Origin: Chromatiaceae bacterium
GTDB taxonomy: Bacteria > Pseudomonadota > Gammaproteobacteria > Chromatiales > Chromatiaceae
DNA length: 5,718 nt
Reading direction: 5' to 3'
NCBI GenBank assembly: GCA_016880695.1
Contig: JAEHCY010000658.1
Location: 1 to 5,718 of the forward strand
Part shown: in pieces, positions 1 to 5,410 of the stretch
Numbering within the stretch: position 1 is the first letter of the stretch
How the letters are laid out: the number at the start of each line of letters is the position of its first letter
Program-made: the position numbers and the translations under genes
The notes under the pieces: generated by a model
Database searches by the model: none
Told to the model about the DNA's origin: nothing
Seen by the model: the letters and a program-made list of their open reading frames with translations, nothing else

Positions 1-665
1 AGCTTGCCGCCCATTACGAACCCGGGCCTGACCTCTTCGATGACCGTGTCCGCCGGGCAGTCGGGATGGTGAGACACGGCGACCGCCTCGTGGATCTCCG
101 GGTCAAAGGGCTCACCCACCGTTCGAATCCTCTCGACACCGTTCTTTTCGAGGACCCTCAGCAACTCCTGGTACACGATCTCAATGCCTTCGAGGATTCC
201 GGTCCGGTCGCCTGCATCCCTGGCGGCTCGGATGGCCCTCTCCATGTGCTCGACCAGGGGGAAGACGTCCTCGAGAACCTTTGCCTTGCCGATTCCCGAA
301 AGCTGCTCTCGCTCGGCTTCGGCATGTCTCTTGTGATTGTCGAAATCGGCTCGCAGCCGGATGTAACGTTCCTTCCAGTCCTCGGGCGGCGCTTCCGTGC
401 GAACCGCATCCTTTTTCCGGACAGGGACCTGGTCCTCCTGCACCACCTCTTTGTCCGCATTTACGGGGCCTTCGTCTTCCCAGTCCATCTCGCGATCGAC
501 CGCCAGGTTCGTCCGGTCCCGCATGGAAGGTCCGGGAACCCCCCTGCCTGATCCGCCCCTGCGGTAACCGTATTCATCCGAAGAGCGCGGAGTACCGCGC
601 AACGAATAGCGTGCGTCTCTTCTCCGGAGATCTTCCGGGACGCCTGTCGTTATAGGGATTCTCAT
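1..665 (-). CDS. grpE: GrpE nucleotide exchange factor, 3' end cut by window edge
   Basis: GrpE releases ADP from the cytoplasmic Hsp70 DnaK and so drives the chaperone cycle together with DnaJ. Reading from ATG at 665-663, 221 complete codons are present. Residues 1 to about 90 form a charged, low-complexity leader, arginine- and glycine-rich up to about residue 50 and acidic around 57-80. Residues about 93-150 look like the long coiled-coil stalk (WKERYIRLRADFDNHKR). Residues about 160-221 are the beta head, with GEPFDPEIHEAVA and the final EVRPGFVMGGKL. E. coli GrpE has 197 residues; this one is longer because of the leader, and only about ten C-terminal residues should be missing. The start is fixed by an AAGGAG ribosome site at 678-673, seven bases before the ATG. 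It lies 33 bases after dnaJ, so the two are probably cotranscribed. Family identity is firm; the taxonomic source is inference. Confidence 0.93.
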   Translation of the reverse strand, partial: MRIPITTGVPEDLRRRDARYSLRGTPRSSDEYGYRRGGSGRGVPGPSMRDRTNLAVDREMDWEDEGPVNADKEVVQEDQVPVRKKDAVRTEAPPEDWKERYIRLRADFDNHKRHAEAEREQLSGIGKAKVLEDVFPLVEHMERAIRAARDAGDRTGILEGIEIVYQELLRVLEKNGVERIRTVGEPFDPEIHEAVAVSHHPDCPADTVIEEVRPGFVMGGK

Positions 666-698
666 TTCAGGTCTCCTTTCCGGATTGCGCTGCGCCCA

Positions 699-1406
699 CT
701 AGAACTTCCCCGCCCGCGGGTCGATCTCGATTTCCCTCAACGCCTCGAAGATCTTCCTCGCCGCTGCATCCGGTGTTCTCGGCACGACGATCTGTGTGTG
801 CGCGTACATGTCGCCTCTGATTCCACCTTTCGGGTCCGGTACGCCTTTTCCCTTCATACGGAGCTTCGCTCCGCTTTGGGTTCCTGCCGGGATCGTGAGC
901 GTGGCCTTTCCGTCCAGGGTGGGCACATCGACCTTGGCCCCCAAGGCGGCCTCGCCTATGGTCACCGGAAGATCCACGTGCAGGTTTCTCCCTTCCCGAC
1001 GGAAATACTTGTGTGGGGTGACGTGGATGCGAAGGAAGAGATCCCCGGTCCTTCCATCCGCGCCTGCCTCTCCCTTCCCCGGGATGCGCAGCCTTCCCCC
1101 ATTGTCGACTCCAGGCGGGATCTTCACGGCCAGGCTTTCCACGCCTGCCGACCTGCCTGTGCCGCCGCAGCCGGTGCAGGGCTCCGTGTAGATCCGCCCT
1201 TGGCCGCTGCAGGCGTTGCAAACGACCGTGAAGTCGGTTCCCGCGTTGGCCACCTGCTTCCTGCCCTTGCCGGCACAGGATGTACAAGCACTCGACGGAC
1301 CCGTTCGATTCCTTCCCGCCCCCCCGCAGGCAGAGCAGGTTCCGTTCCGCTGCAGGGAGATCCGGTGGGTTCCGCCGCTGATCGCGTCTTCGAAGCGAAT
1401 CCCCCC
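699..1406 (-). CDS. dnaJ: DnaJ chaperone, C-terminal part; J domain missing at a sequence junction
   Basis: DnaJ delivers unfolded proteins to DnaK and stimulates its ATPase. About 235 residues remain before the TAG stop at 701-699. Numbering from the junction, residues 3-10 (IRFEDAIS) match the strand before the zinc-binding domain. All four CxxCxGxG repeats are present: CSACGGAG (Cys24, 27), CTSCAGKG (41, 44), CNACSGQG (63, 66) and CTGCGGTG (77, 80). Together they form two intact zinc centres. The two C-terminal substrate-binding domains follow, with VKIPPGVDNGG and a later PTLDGKATLTIPAGTQSG. The N-terminal J domain, its HPD motif and the Gly/Phe linker, about 120 residues in E. coli, are absent because the reading frame runs into unrelated lpdA sequence at 1401-1406. 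A GTG at 1253 opens a shorter frame but lies inside the zinc domain and is not a real start. As it stands the product could not stimulate DnaK. Confidence 0.93.
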   Translation of the reverse strand, partial: GGIRFEDAISGGTHRISLQRNGTCSACGGAGRNRTGPSSACTSCAGKGRKQVANAGTDFTVVCNACSGQGRIYTEPCTGCGGTGRSAGVESLAVKIPPGVDNGGRLRIPGKGEAGADGRTGDLFLRIHVTPHKYFRREGRNLHVDLPVTIGEAALGAKVDVPTLDGKATLTIPAGTQSGAKLRMKGKGVPDPKGGIRGDMYAHTQIVVPRTPDAAARKIFEALREIEIDPRAGKF

Positions 1407-1409
1407 TGC
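1400..1409. other. Junction between dnaJ and lpdA fragments
   Basis: The minus-strand dnaJ frame is recognisable up to about 1400, and the plus-strand lpdA frame is recognisable from about 1406. Both genes are cut on their 5' sides and meet head to head at a run of six C (1401-1406). Neither side shows stop codons or frameshifts near the join, so it is either very recent or an assembly or cloning chimera. Confidence 0.8.
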
Positions 1410-2161
1410 ACAAGCGCATCGAGAAGCAGTACAACCGGATTCTGCTCGGTACCAAGGTCACCGAAATCAAGGCCCAGAAGAACGGGCTCAAGGTCAGCTT
1501 CGAGGGCAAGGCCGGCAACGACAACGCCGTCTACGACAAGGTGCTGGTGGCGGTGGGCCGCCGTCCGAACGGCCATCTGATCGGCGCCGATCGGGCCGGG
1601 GTGAAGGTGGACGAGCGCGGCTTCATTCCGGTGGATGCGCATCAGCGCACCAACGTGCCCCACATCTTCGCCATCGGGGATGTTGTGGGTAACCCCATGC
1701 TGGCGCACAAGGCCACCCATGAGGCCAAGGTGGCGGCAGAGGTGATCGCTGGCCTGCCGGCCCTGTTCGACCCCATGACCATCCCCTCGGTGGCCTACAC
1801 CGACCCGGAGGTGGCTTGGATGGGACTAACCGAGACCGAGGCCAAGGCCAAGGGCATTGCCTACGAGAAGGGCGCCTTCCCCTGGGCGGCCAGCGGGCGA
1901 GCGCTTGGCATCGGCCGCGACGAGGGGCTAACCAAGGCCCTGTTTGATCCCGAGAGCAAGCGCATCCTGGGCGCTGGGATCGTGGGGCCGAATGCGGGTG
2001 AGCTGATTGCCGAGGCAGTGCTGGCGCTGGAGATGGGCGCAGACGCCGAGGACCTCGGCCTCACCATCCATCCCCATCCGACCCTTTCGGAGACCCTGTG
2101 CTTTGCCGCCGAGATGGCCGAGGGGACCATCACGGATCTGTTGCCCCCACGCCGGCGCTAG
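1406..2161 (+). CDS. lpdA: Dihydrolipoamide dehydrogenase (E3), C-terminal half; 5' end lost at junction
   Basis: E3 is the FAD flavoprotein that reoxidises lipoyl groups with NAD+ in the pyruvate and 2-oxoglutarate dehydrogenase complexes and the glycine cleavage system. The 251 residues seen correspond to E. coli Lpd (474 residues) from about residue 225 on. Counting from the CTG at 1406, the end of the NAD-binding domain has VAVGRRPNG (48-56). The FAD-contacting segment has NVPHIFAIGD (83-92) followed by PMLAHKATHE. The dimerisation domain ends with HPHPTLSE (222-229), which supplies the catalytic His-Glu pair (His224, Glu229). The FAD N-terminal domain and the redox-active disulfide are missing, so the product could not be active. 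The first in-frame GTG (1541) is internal and not a start. The TAG stop at 2159-2161 is followed at once by a terminator hairpin, fitting a last gene of an operon, perhaps after aceEF (inference). Confidence 0.93.
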   Translation: MHKRIEKQYNRILLGTKVTEIKAQKNGLKVSFEGKAGNDNAVYDKVLVAVGRRPNGHLIGADRAGVKVDERGFIPVDAHQRTNVPHIFAIGDVVGNPMLAHKATHEAKVAAEVIAGLPALFDPMTIPSVAYTDPEVAWMGLTETEAKAKGIAYEKGAFPWAASGRALGIGRDEGLTKALFDPESKRILGAGIVGPNAGELIAEAVLALEMGADAEDLGLTIHPHPTLSETLCFAAEMAEGTITDLLPPRRR

Positions 2162-2169
2162 CCCCCCCG

Positions 2170-2204
2170 ACACCTGTCGTGGCGGGTGCCGCGACAGGTG
2201 TTTC
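2170..2204 (+). terminator. Rho-independent terminator of lpdA
   Basis: ACACCTGTCG (2170-2179) pairs with CGACAGGTGT (2192-2201). The stem continues inward through a T-G wobble and GGC/GCC to a GGGT loop (2184-2187), giving about 14 pairs. A short T stretch (TTTCT) follows on the plus strand only. It starts eight bases after the lpdA stop. The U tract is weak, but the stem is unusually strong. Confidence 0.8.
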
Positions 2205-2480
2205 TGCATTCAAGGGGGGCGTGAGTCACCTCGATACGGCAGCCGCAGGGGTGCTTGCCCCCTCCTTCGACCGGCTCAGGGCCGACGTCGATTCCGCCGC
2301 TCTGCTGCGGACTACTCGGCAGGATCGGTGCTCATTGGAATGGTTGAGATCCCGGTTCATCCCGAGCAGCCGCGAAGCGGCGGATCGAGGGTTGCCCGGA
2401 GCCCGGCTGAATGGGGGCCAAGTGCGTCCAACTACCGCTTCCAGGTACAGATCGTTGCGCGACCCGCTCTTCGCCACTCC
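2205..2480. repeat. Intergenic region between convergent lpdA and zapE, with a degenerate interspersed repeat
   Basis: No gene is convincing here. Two parts look like the interspersed repeat common between genes of high-GC proteobacteria. One is CCTTCGACCGGCTCAGGGC at about 2264-2282. The other, at about 2354-2391, contains TTCATCCCGAGC, the mini-hairpin GCCGC-GAA-GCGGC (2369-2381) and GGATCGAGGG. A GGGG/CCCC hairpin lies at 2248-2261. The family assignment rests on recalled similarity, since there is no second copy in the window. Short open frames on both strands are explained by high GC. Confidence 0.4.
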
Positions 2481-3581
2481 TCAGCGGCCGCGGGAGGCGA
2501 GATAGTCGTGGGACTGCATCTCGGTCAACCGGCTCAGTAACCGCTCGAAGGGGAAATCATTGAGCCCCCCGGCGTACAGCTCACCGAGTGGCACCGCCGC
2601 CGACACCACCAGCTTCACCCGCCGATCGTAGAACTCATCGACCAGGTGCAGAAAGCGCCGCGCGGCCGAGAAGTATTGGTCGGTGAGCAGGGGGATGTCG
2701 GAGATCAGCACGGTGTGGAACTCCCGGGCAATCTCGATGTAGTCGGCGGTGGCGCGCGGCGTATCGCACAGGGCACGGAAGTCGAACCAGGCCACATCCT
2801 TGCCGAGCCGAACCAGGGGGATCAGCCGGTGATTGACCTGGAGACTCCTGGCTTTCTCCACATGCCCGGCGGTGAGTTGGTGGAAATACCGCTCCATCCC
2901 CGCGTCGGTCGCGGCATCGGTGGTGAGAAAGTACACCCCCGCCTGCTCCAGGGTTCGCAGTCGATAATCGGTACCGCCATCGAGCTCATACACCTGGGTG
3001 TGGGTCTTGAGCAGCTCGATGGCGGGCAAGAAGCGCTGCCGCTGCAGGCCGTGGCGATAAAGCTCATCGGGATGGGTATTGGAGGTGGTCACCAGGGTGA
3101 CGCCGTGCCGGAGCAGGGCCCGGAGCAGGCCATCGAGGATCATCGCATCGGTAATGTCGGTGACCACAAACTCGTCGAGACAGAGCACCCGCATCTCGCT
3201 GCAGATCTGATCCGCCAGGACCTCTAAGGGATTGGGCTGGCGCGGGAGACCGGCGAGGCCCTCGTGAATCTCGCGCATGAAGTGATGGAAGTGCAGCCGA
3301 CGCTTTCCCGCCATGGGAAGCTCGTCGACAAACCAGTCCATCACGTAGGTCTTGCCCCGACCTACCCCCCCCCAGAGATAAAGGCCGGTGATCGGCTGAA
3401 CCGGCACCGACCAACGGGAGCGCACCTTGCGGAGCCACTTGCGGGGCCGCGGTGACTGCCGCGGTGCGGAAAGCAGGCGCCCATGCAGCTTCAGGAGCAG
3501 CCCGGCGGCCTCCGCCTGGGCAGGATCAAAGGCCGCGAATGGGATCGCCGGTGGTGGGTTCTGGGCGGATAGGCTGGTCAT
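2481..3581 (-). CDS. zapE: Cell division ATPase ZapE (AFG1/YhcM family)
   Basis: ZapE is a P-loop ATPase that acts at the division septum late in constriction and modulates FtsZ; it belongs to the AFG1 family. The protein has 366 residues from ATG 3581-3579 (E. coli 375). Walker A GGVGRGKT is at 71-78, Walker B VLCLDEF at 132-138, and a sensor-like VTTSN at 164-168. A conserved LQRQRFLPAI, with a likely arginine finger, sits near 179-188. The C-terminal LVDEFYDRRVKLVVSA and the end LSRLTEMQSHDYL match the E. coli protein closely. An ATG nine codons upstream (3608) is also in frame, but the promoter would place transcription start at about that base. GGGGA just before 3581 can serve as a ribosome site, so the downstream ATG is preferred. 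The gene follows the DUF2058 gene by 90 bases on the same strand and converges with lpdA. It looks intact. Confidence 0.95.
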   Translation of the reverse strand: MTSLSAQNPPPAIPFAAFDPAQAEAAGLLLKLHGRLLSAPRQSPRPRKWLRKVRSRWSVPVQPITGLYLWGGVGRGKTYVMDWFVDELPMAGKRRLHFHHFMREIHEGLAGLPRQPNPLEVLADQICSEMRVLCLDEFVVTDITDAMILDGLLRALLRHGVTLVTTSNTHPDELYRHGLQRQRFLPAIELLKTHTQVYELDGGTDYRLRTLEQAGVYFLTTDAATDAGMERYFHQLTAGHVEKARSLQVNHRLIPLVRLGKDVAWFDFRALCDTPRATADYIEIAREFHTVLISDIPLLTDQYFSAARRFLHLVDEFYDRRVKLVVSAAVPLGELYAGGLNDFPFERLLSRLTEMQSHDYLASRGR

Positions 3582-3614
3582 GGTTCCCCGATTGCTGCGG
3601 TGCAGCATTGGCGG

Positions 3615-3642
3615 ATCATAACCCTTTGCAGCCCAACGTCAA
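3615..3642 (-). promoter_or_regulatory. Sigma-70-type promoter of zapE
   Basis: Read on the minus strand, TTGACG (3642-3637) and TATGAT (3620-3615) are separated by 16 bases. Five of six bases match the consensus in each box. Transcription would start near 3608, about 27 bases before the chosen zapE ATG. This makes zapE independent of the upstream DUF2058 gene and argues against the ATG at 3608. Confidence 0.6.
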
Positions 3643-3671
3643 GCGCGCCTCCCGGTGCCGCTGGACTCGGA

Positions 3672-4211
3672 TTACCAGACCAGATCGTCGGGGATGGGGT
3701 GCTGAGCGTAGGGGTCCGCGTCGTCCCCCTTGTTCTGGGGCTCATTGAGCAGGACCAAGGCCGCTGGGTAGCGTTGTCGGATCCGCTCGGCGATCTCCGC
3801 CGCGACCAGATCATAGCCCCCGCGGTAGCGCACGATGGCGGCAGCCCCGGAGGCCAGGCGCTGCTGCAGGGATCGGGTCACCAACAGCTTCTTCAGCACC
3901 TTGCCATCGGCGAAGTGATAGGGGAGCTCTCCCCCTTCGCGGGAGATGCGGTGGCTTTCAATGAGCTGCTCGATCTCCGCAACCAGCGCCTGGCGCTTCG
4001 CATCCTCTTGGCGCTGGCGGTTAAGCGCCCGGTCACGCTCCGCCTTCTCCGCCAGCGCGCGCTGGGTTTCGGTCTTGATGGCTTCGGTCGGGGTCACCCC
4101 GCTGTGACGCTGCACCTTGGAGGTCTTGCGCTTGTCGGTCCGCGCCTCCTTCGCCTTCTGTTGACTGACTATGCCCGCTTTCAACAACTGATCCCGCAGC
4201 GACTCTCCCAC
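3672..4211 (-). CDS. DUF2058 family protein (YaiL-like)
   Basis: The 179-residue protein matches E. coli YaiL along its length. The N-terminus SLRDQLLKAGIV (4-15) is followed by a lysine- and arginine-rich helical region (about 20-85, probable coiled coil), then LIESHRI, then YHFADGKVLKKLLV (98-111). The diagnostic end is DPYAQHPIPDDLVW (166-179). The family is cytoplasmic and its biochemical role is not settled; some databases label it nucleoprotein or polynucleotide-associated, which I treat as a label only. The start is GTG at 4211-4209, because the N-terminus then aligns with YaiL and a GGGGAGG ribosome site lies about ten bases upstream (slightly long). Alternative frames from nearby ATGs do not give the family sequence. 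It ends in TAA 90 bases before zapE. No stem-loop terminator is evident after it, so read-through into zapE is possible. Confidence 0.9.
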   Translation of the reverse strand: MGESLRDQLLKAGIVSQQKAKEARTDKRKTSKVQRHSGVTPTEAIKTETQRALAEKAERDRALNRQRQEDAKRQALVAEIEQLIESHRISREGGELPYHFADGKVLKKLLVTRSLQQRLASGAAAIVRYRGGYDLVAAEIAERIRQRYPAALVLLNEPQNKGDDADPYAQHPIPDDLVW

Positions 4212-4272
4212 GGCGTCTCATCCTCCCCAGTATGGCCACTCACGCCACCCCCACCGCGGGGGCATTGGGATG

Positions 4273-4302
4273 ATGTTACGTGCAGGGTTTCTCCCGGCAC
4301 AA
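4273..4302 (-). promoter_or_regulatory. Possible weak promoter of the DUF2058 gene
   Basis: On the minus strand, TTGTGC (4302-4297) and TAACAT (4278-4273) are spaced by 18 bases, about 60 bases before the GTG start. The intended leader also contains a CCCCC/GGGGG hairpin (4248-4262). Matches are only fair, and other placements are possible. Confidence 0.25.
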
Positions 4303-4461
4303 GCAACTTTCCGTCGAGCGCTGAAGCTGTTTGTGCCCACCCTCGCTTGCCCCTCGATTGTCGGCGCGGCAAGCCCGTACGGGGCCCGAAGCTGCAGTTG
4401 CGGGTTCAACGCCGATCGATGCGGCCGCTAACCCATCTGCGGCCAGCGTCATCCACTCCCA

Positions 4462-4558
4462 CCAGGTTGGGTGGGCAGGTTGTGGGTGCCAACAATAACC
4501 GGTACGCGCTTCGCGCCCATTGTTTTCCGACATTCAGGCGCCCCATTGGGCATCGCGC
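4462..4558 (+). repeat. Diverged interspersed repeat, copy 1
   Basis: Three blocks occur here in the same order as near 5411-5538: GTTGTGGGTG (4479-4488), ATAACCGGTACGCGCT (4495-4510) and GGGCATCGCGC (4548-4558). The first and third are identical in the two copies, and the second matches at 14 of 16 bases. Inside the copy, AACAAT (4491-4496) and ATTGTT (4519-4524) can pair around a CGCG-CTT-CGCG hairpin (4505-4515), so the unit may fold as RNA or single-stranded DNA. Confidence 0.6.
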
Positions 4559-4565
4559 AATCCTT

Positions 4566-4605
4566 CGGGTTCGAACCCGCGTGGGCACAGAAACCGTGCC
4601 CACGC
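4566..4605. repeat. Palindrome plus 10-bp perfect hairpin
   Basis: CGGGTTCGAACCCG (4566-4579) is a perfect palindrome. It runs directly into GCGTGGGCAC (4579-4588), a 7-base loop and the exact complement GTGCCCACGC (4596-4605). No T run follows on either strand, so this is not a standard terminator. It ends five bases before the transposase remnant and may be the end of a repeat unit or mobile element. Confidence 0.55.
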
Positions 4606-4610
4606 TACCT

Positions 4611-4756
4611 TGGCTGCACCAAGCCTGCGCGATCGCCGGCATCGACCTGTGTACTCTGCAGCGCTGGCGGGCCTGGTAGCAGCGGGCATTGGCCAGCCCG
4701 AGGCCCAACGCCCGAGCCCTGCCCACGCCTTGAGCCCGGCGGAGCACCGAGCTCTG
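4611..4756 (+). pseudogene. Remnant of an IS3-type transposase N-terminal region
   Basis: From 4611 one frame reads LHQACAIAGIDLCTLQRW, a helix-turn-helix start like that of some IS3-family transposases. The frame stops at TAG 4677-4679. After a shift near 4667, another frame continues GLVAAGIGQPEAQRP and SPAHALSPAEHRAL, which fits the segment following that helix-turn-helix in the same group (typically GDxRPxAxRPTPAHALSxAER). Recognisable sequence ends near 4756; the catalytic DDE domain is absent. About 49 codons survive, with at least one frameshift and no start codon, so it is dead. The family assignment comes from recalled motifs only. It lies between two copies of a diverged repeat, with the hicAB pair on the other side. 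Confidence 0.6.
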
Positions 4757-4812
4757 CATGGCATGGGGTATAGGCCCCGTCCCCCTCGGAGAACTCTTTC
4801 GGAAGACATGCA

Positions 4813-4835
4813 GCGGAACCCGTCCAGGGTTCCGC
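4813..4835 (-). terminator. Hairpin downstream of hicB, possible weak terminator
   Basis: GCGGAACCC (4813-4821) pairs with GGGTTCCGC (4827-4835) around a 5-base loop. A competing hairpin CCGCC-CTA-GGCGG (4832-4844) shares its edge. It lies about 37 bases after the hicB stop in the direction of hicAB transcription. No U run follows on that strand, so intrinsic termination is doubtful. Confidence 0.3.
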
Positions 4836-4871
4836 CCTAGGCGGGCTACTCGGCCCCTTTACGCTTCGGTG

Positions 4872-5108
4872 TCAAGCCGCCTGCACCACGAGGCGGTGTT
4901 TAAAGGGCGGAGGGGGTCGACCAAGCTTCTGGAGACTCTCCAGGTGGAGATCCAGCGCCTCGCAGGCGTTGGCAAAGGCCTCGCTCAAGGTGTCCCCGCT
5001 GGTGATGATCTCCGGAATATCGGAGAACTCGACCGTGTAGGCGGGTTCTTCCGGCCGGTAGTCGATGCGGAACACGTAGTCGCGGTAAGCGTGCGTGGTC
5101 GTCATCAT
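4872..5108 (-). CDS. hicB: HicB family antitoxin
   Basis: HicB proteins bind and neutralise the HicA mRNA interferase, and the complex usually represses its own promoter. The 78 residues from ATG 5108-5106 form the partial RNase-H-like HicB fold: YVFRIDYRPEEPAYTVEFSD (11-30), IPEIITSGDTLSEAFANACE (31-50) and the helix EALDLHLESL (50-59). It ends with a proline run and HRLVVQAA. There is no ribbon-helix-helix or helix-turn-helix after the fold, so this is a short HicB without a visible DNA-binding domain. The start overlaps the hicA stop in ATGA, suggesting translational coupling. A GGAGG lies ten bases before ATG 5108, and a second ATG follows immediately, so either could be used. The open frame extends 40 codons further upstream, but only across hicA. 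TGA at 4874-4872 ends it. Confidence 0.85.
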   Translation of the reverse strand: MMTTTHAYRDYVFRIDYRPEEPAYTVEFSDIPEIITSGDTLSEAFANACEALDLHLESLQKLGRPPPPFKHRLVVQAA

Positions 5109-5340
5109 AGCCCAAGGACCTCCAGCAACCGTCGGATGTCTTGCGGGTGGCAGGCTTGTGTCCGCCGTGGGGACGGACAACGGTGAGCATCTTGCTATCC
5201 GAGCGGTGATAGGTGCAGTGGCTGCCACGTTGGTTGAACAGTACGAAACCCTCCGCGCGAAGCAACCCCTCCAGCTGCTCGAAGCGGATACTGCCCGGCG
5301 AATTGCGCATCTTCTCCACCAAGTTATCGCTTCGGGTCAT
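5105..5340 (-). pseudogene. hicA: HicA family toxin gene with a one-base frameshift
   Basis: HicA is a small mRNA interferase with a double-stranded-RNA-binding-like fold. From ATG 5340-5338 (ribosome site GGAAGG about eight bases upstream) the frame reads SIRFEQLEGLLRAEGF (17-32), then QRGSHCTYHR (37-46) with the catalytic-type histidine His41, then MLTVVRPHGG (51-60). After Gly60 this frame loses family character and runs on through hicB. The -1 frame, from about 5161, continues ACHPQDIRRLLEVLGL and stops at TGA 5107-5105, exactly the expected HicA end. The span of 236 bases is one short of 79 codons, so a base is missing between about 5158 and 5172. It could be a sequencing error, a real inactivating mutation or, less likely, programmed frameshifting. 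If the base is present in nature this is an intact 78-residue HicA. Confidence 0.85.
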
Positions 5341-5363
5341 GCTGATCGCCTTCCAGGGGAAGG

Positions 5364-5387
5364 TCGGGCGCAGAAAATCATACCCGA
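5364..5387 (-). promoter_or_regulatory. Candidate hicAB promoter and operator
   Basis: On the minus strand a TATGAT (5382-5377) could be the -10 box, with transcription starting about 30 bases before the hicA ATG. No good -35 box is seen at 17 bases. The inverted repeat TCGGG (5364-5368) and CCCGA (5383-5387), spaced by 14 bases, flanks this box and is a plausible binding site for autorepression, which is usual for hicAB. Confidence 0.3.
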
Positions 5388-5410
5388 ACTACCTGGCTCC
5401 ATTCCCCCCG

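Larger units (their letters stand above)
4212..4871. other. Gene-poor 660-base region between the DUF2058 gene and hicB
   Basis: I find no intact gene here on either strand. The region holds the DUF2058 leader (4212-4302), a 10-base palindrome CCCGTACGGG (4374-4383) and one copy of a diverged repeat (about 4462-4558). Next come a palindrome and a strong hairpin (4566-4605), an IS3-type transposase remnant (4611-4756) and a hairpin downstream of hicB (4813-4835). The open frames that cross it show no recognisable protein apart from the remnant. The layout suggests a site that has collected repeats and mobile DNA. Confidence 0.6.

Noticed and set aside
66..551. Plus-strand frame opposite grpE
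   Set aside because: It is antisense to grpE, whose reading frame, coiled coil and head motifs are clear.
667..1524. Open frame of 285 codons on the minus strand
   Set aside because: Its translation is arginine- and glycine-rich without family features. The dnaJ frame in the same region has all zinc motifs.
1124..1720. Minus-strand frame spanning the dnaJ-lpdA join
   Set aside because: It crosses two better-supported genes in wrong frames and shows no recognisable domain.
2226..2477. Small GTG-started frame three bases after the zapE stop
   Set aside because: Its translation passes through the dispersed repeat, and it has no family similarity or clear ribosome site.
4561..4580. GGTTCGAACCC resembling a tRNA T arm
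   Set aside because: No acceptor stem, D arm or anticodon arm can be built on either strand; the motif is part of a palindrome.
3600..4679. Long open frame of 359 codons on the plus strand
   Set aside because: It runs antisense to the well-supported DUF2058 gene. Its translation is low-complexity and matches no family, apart from the short transposase remnant at its very end.
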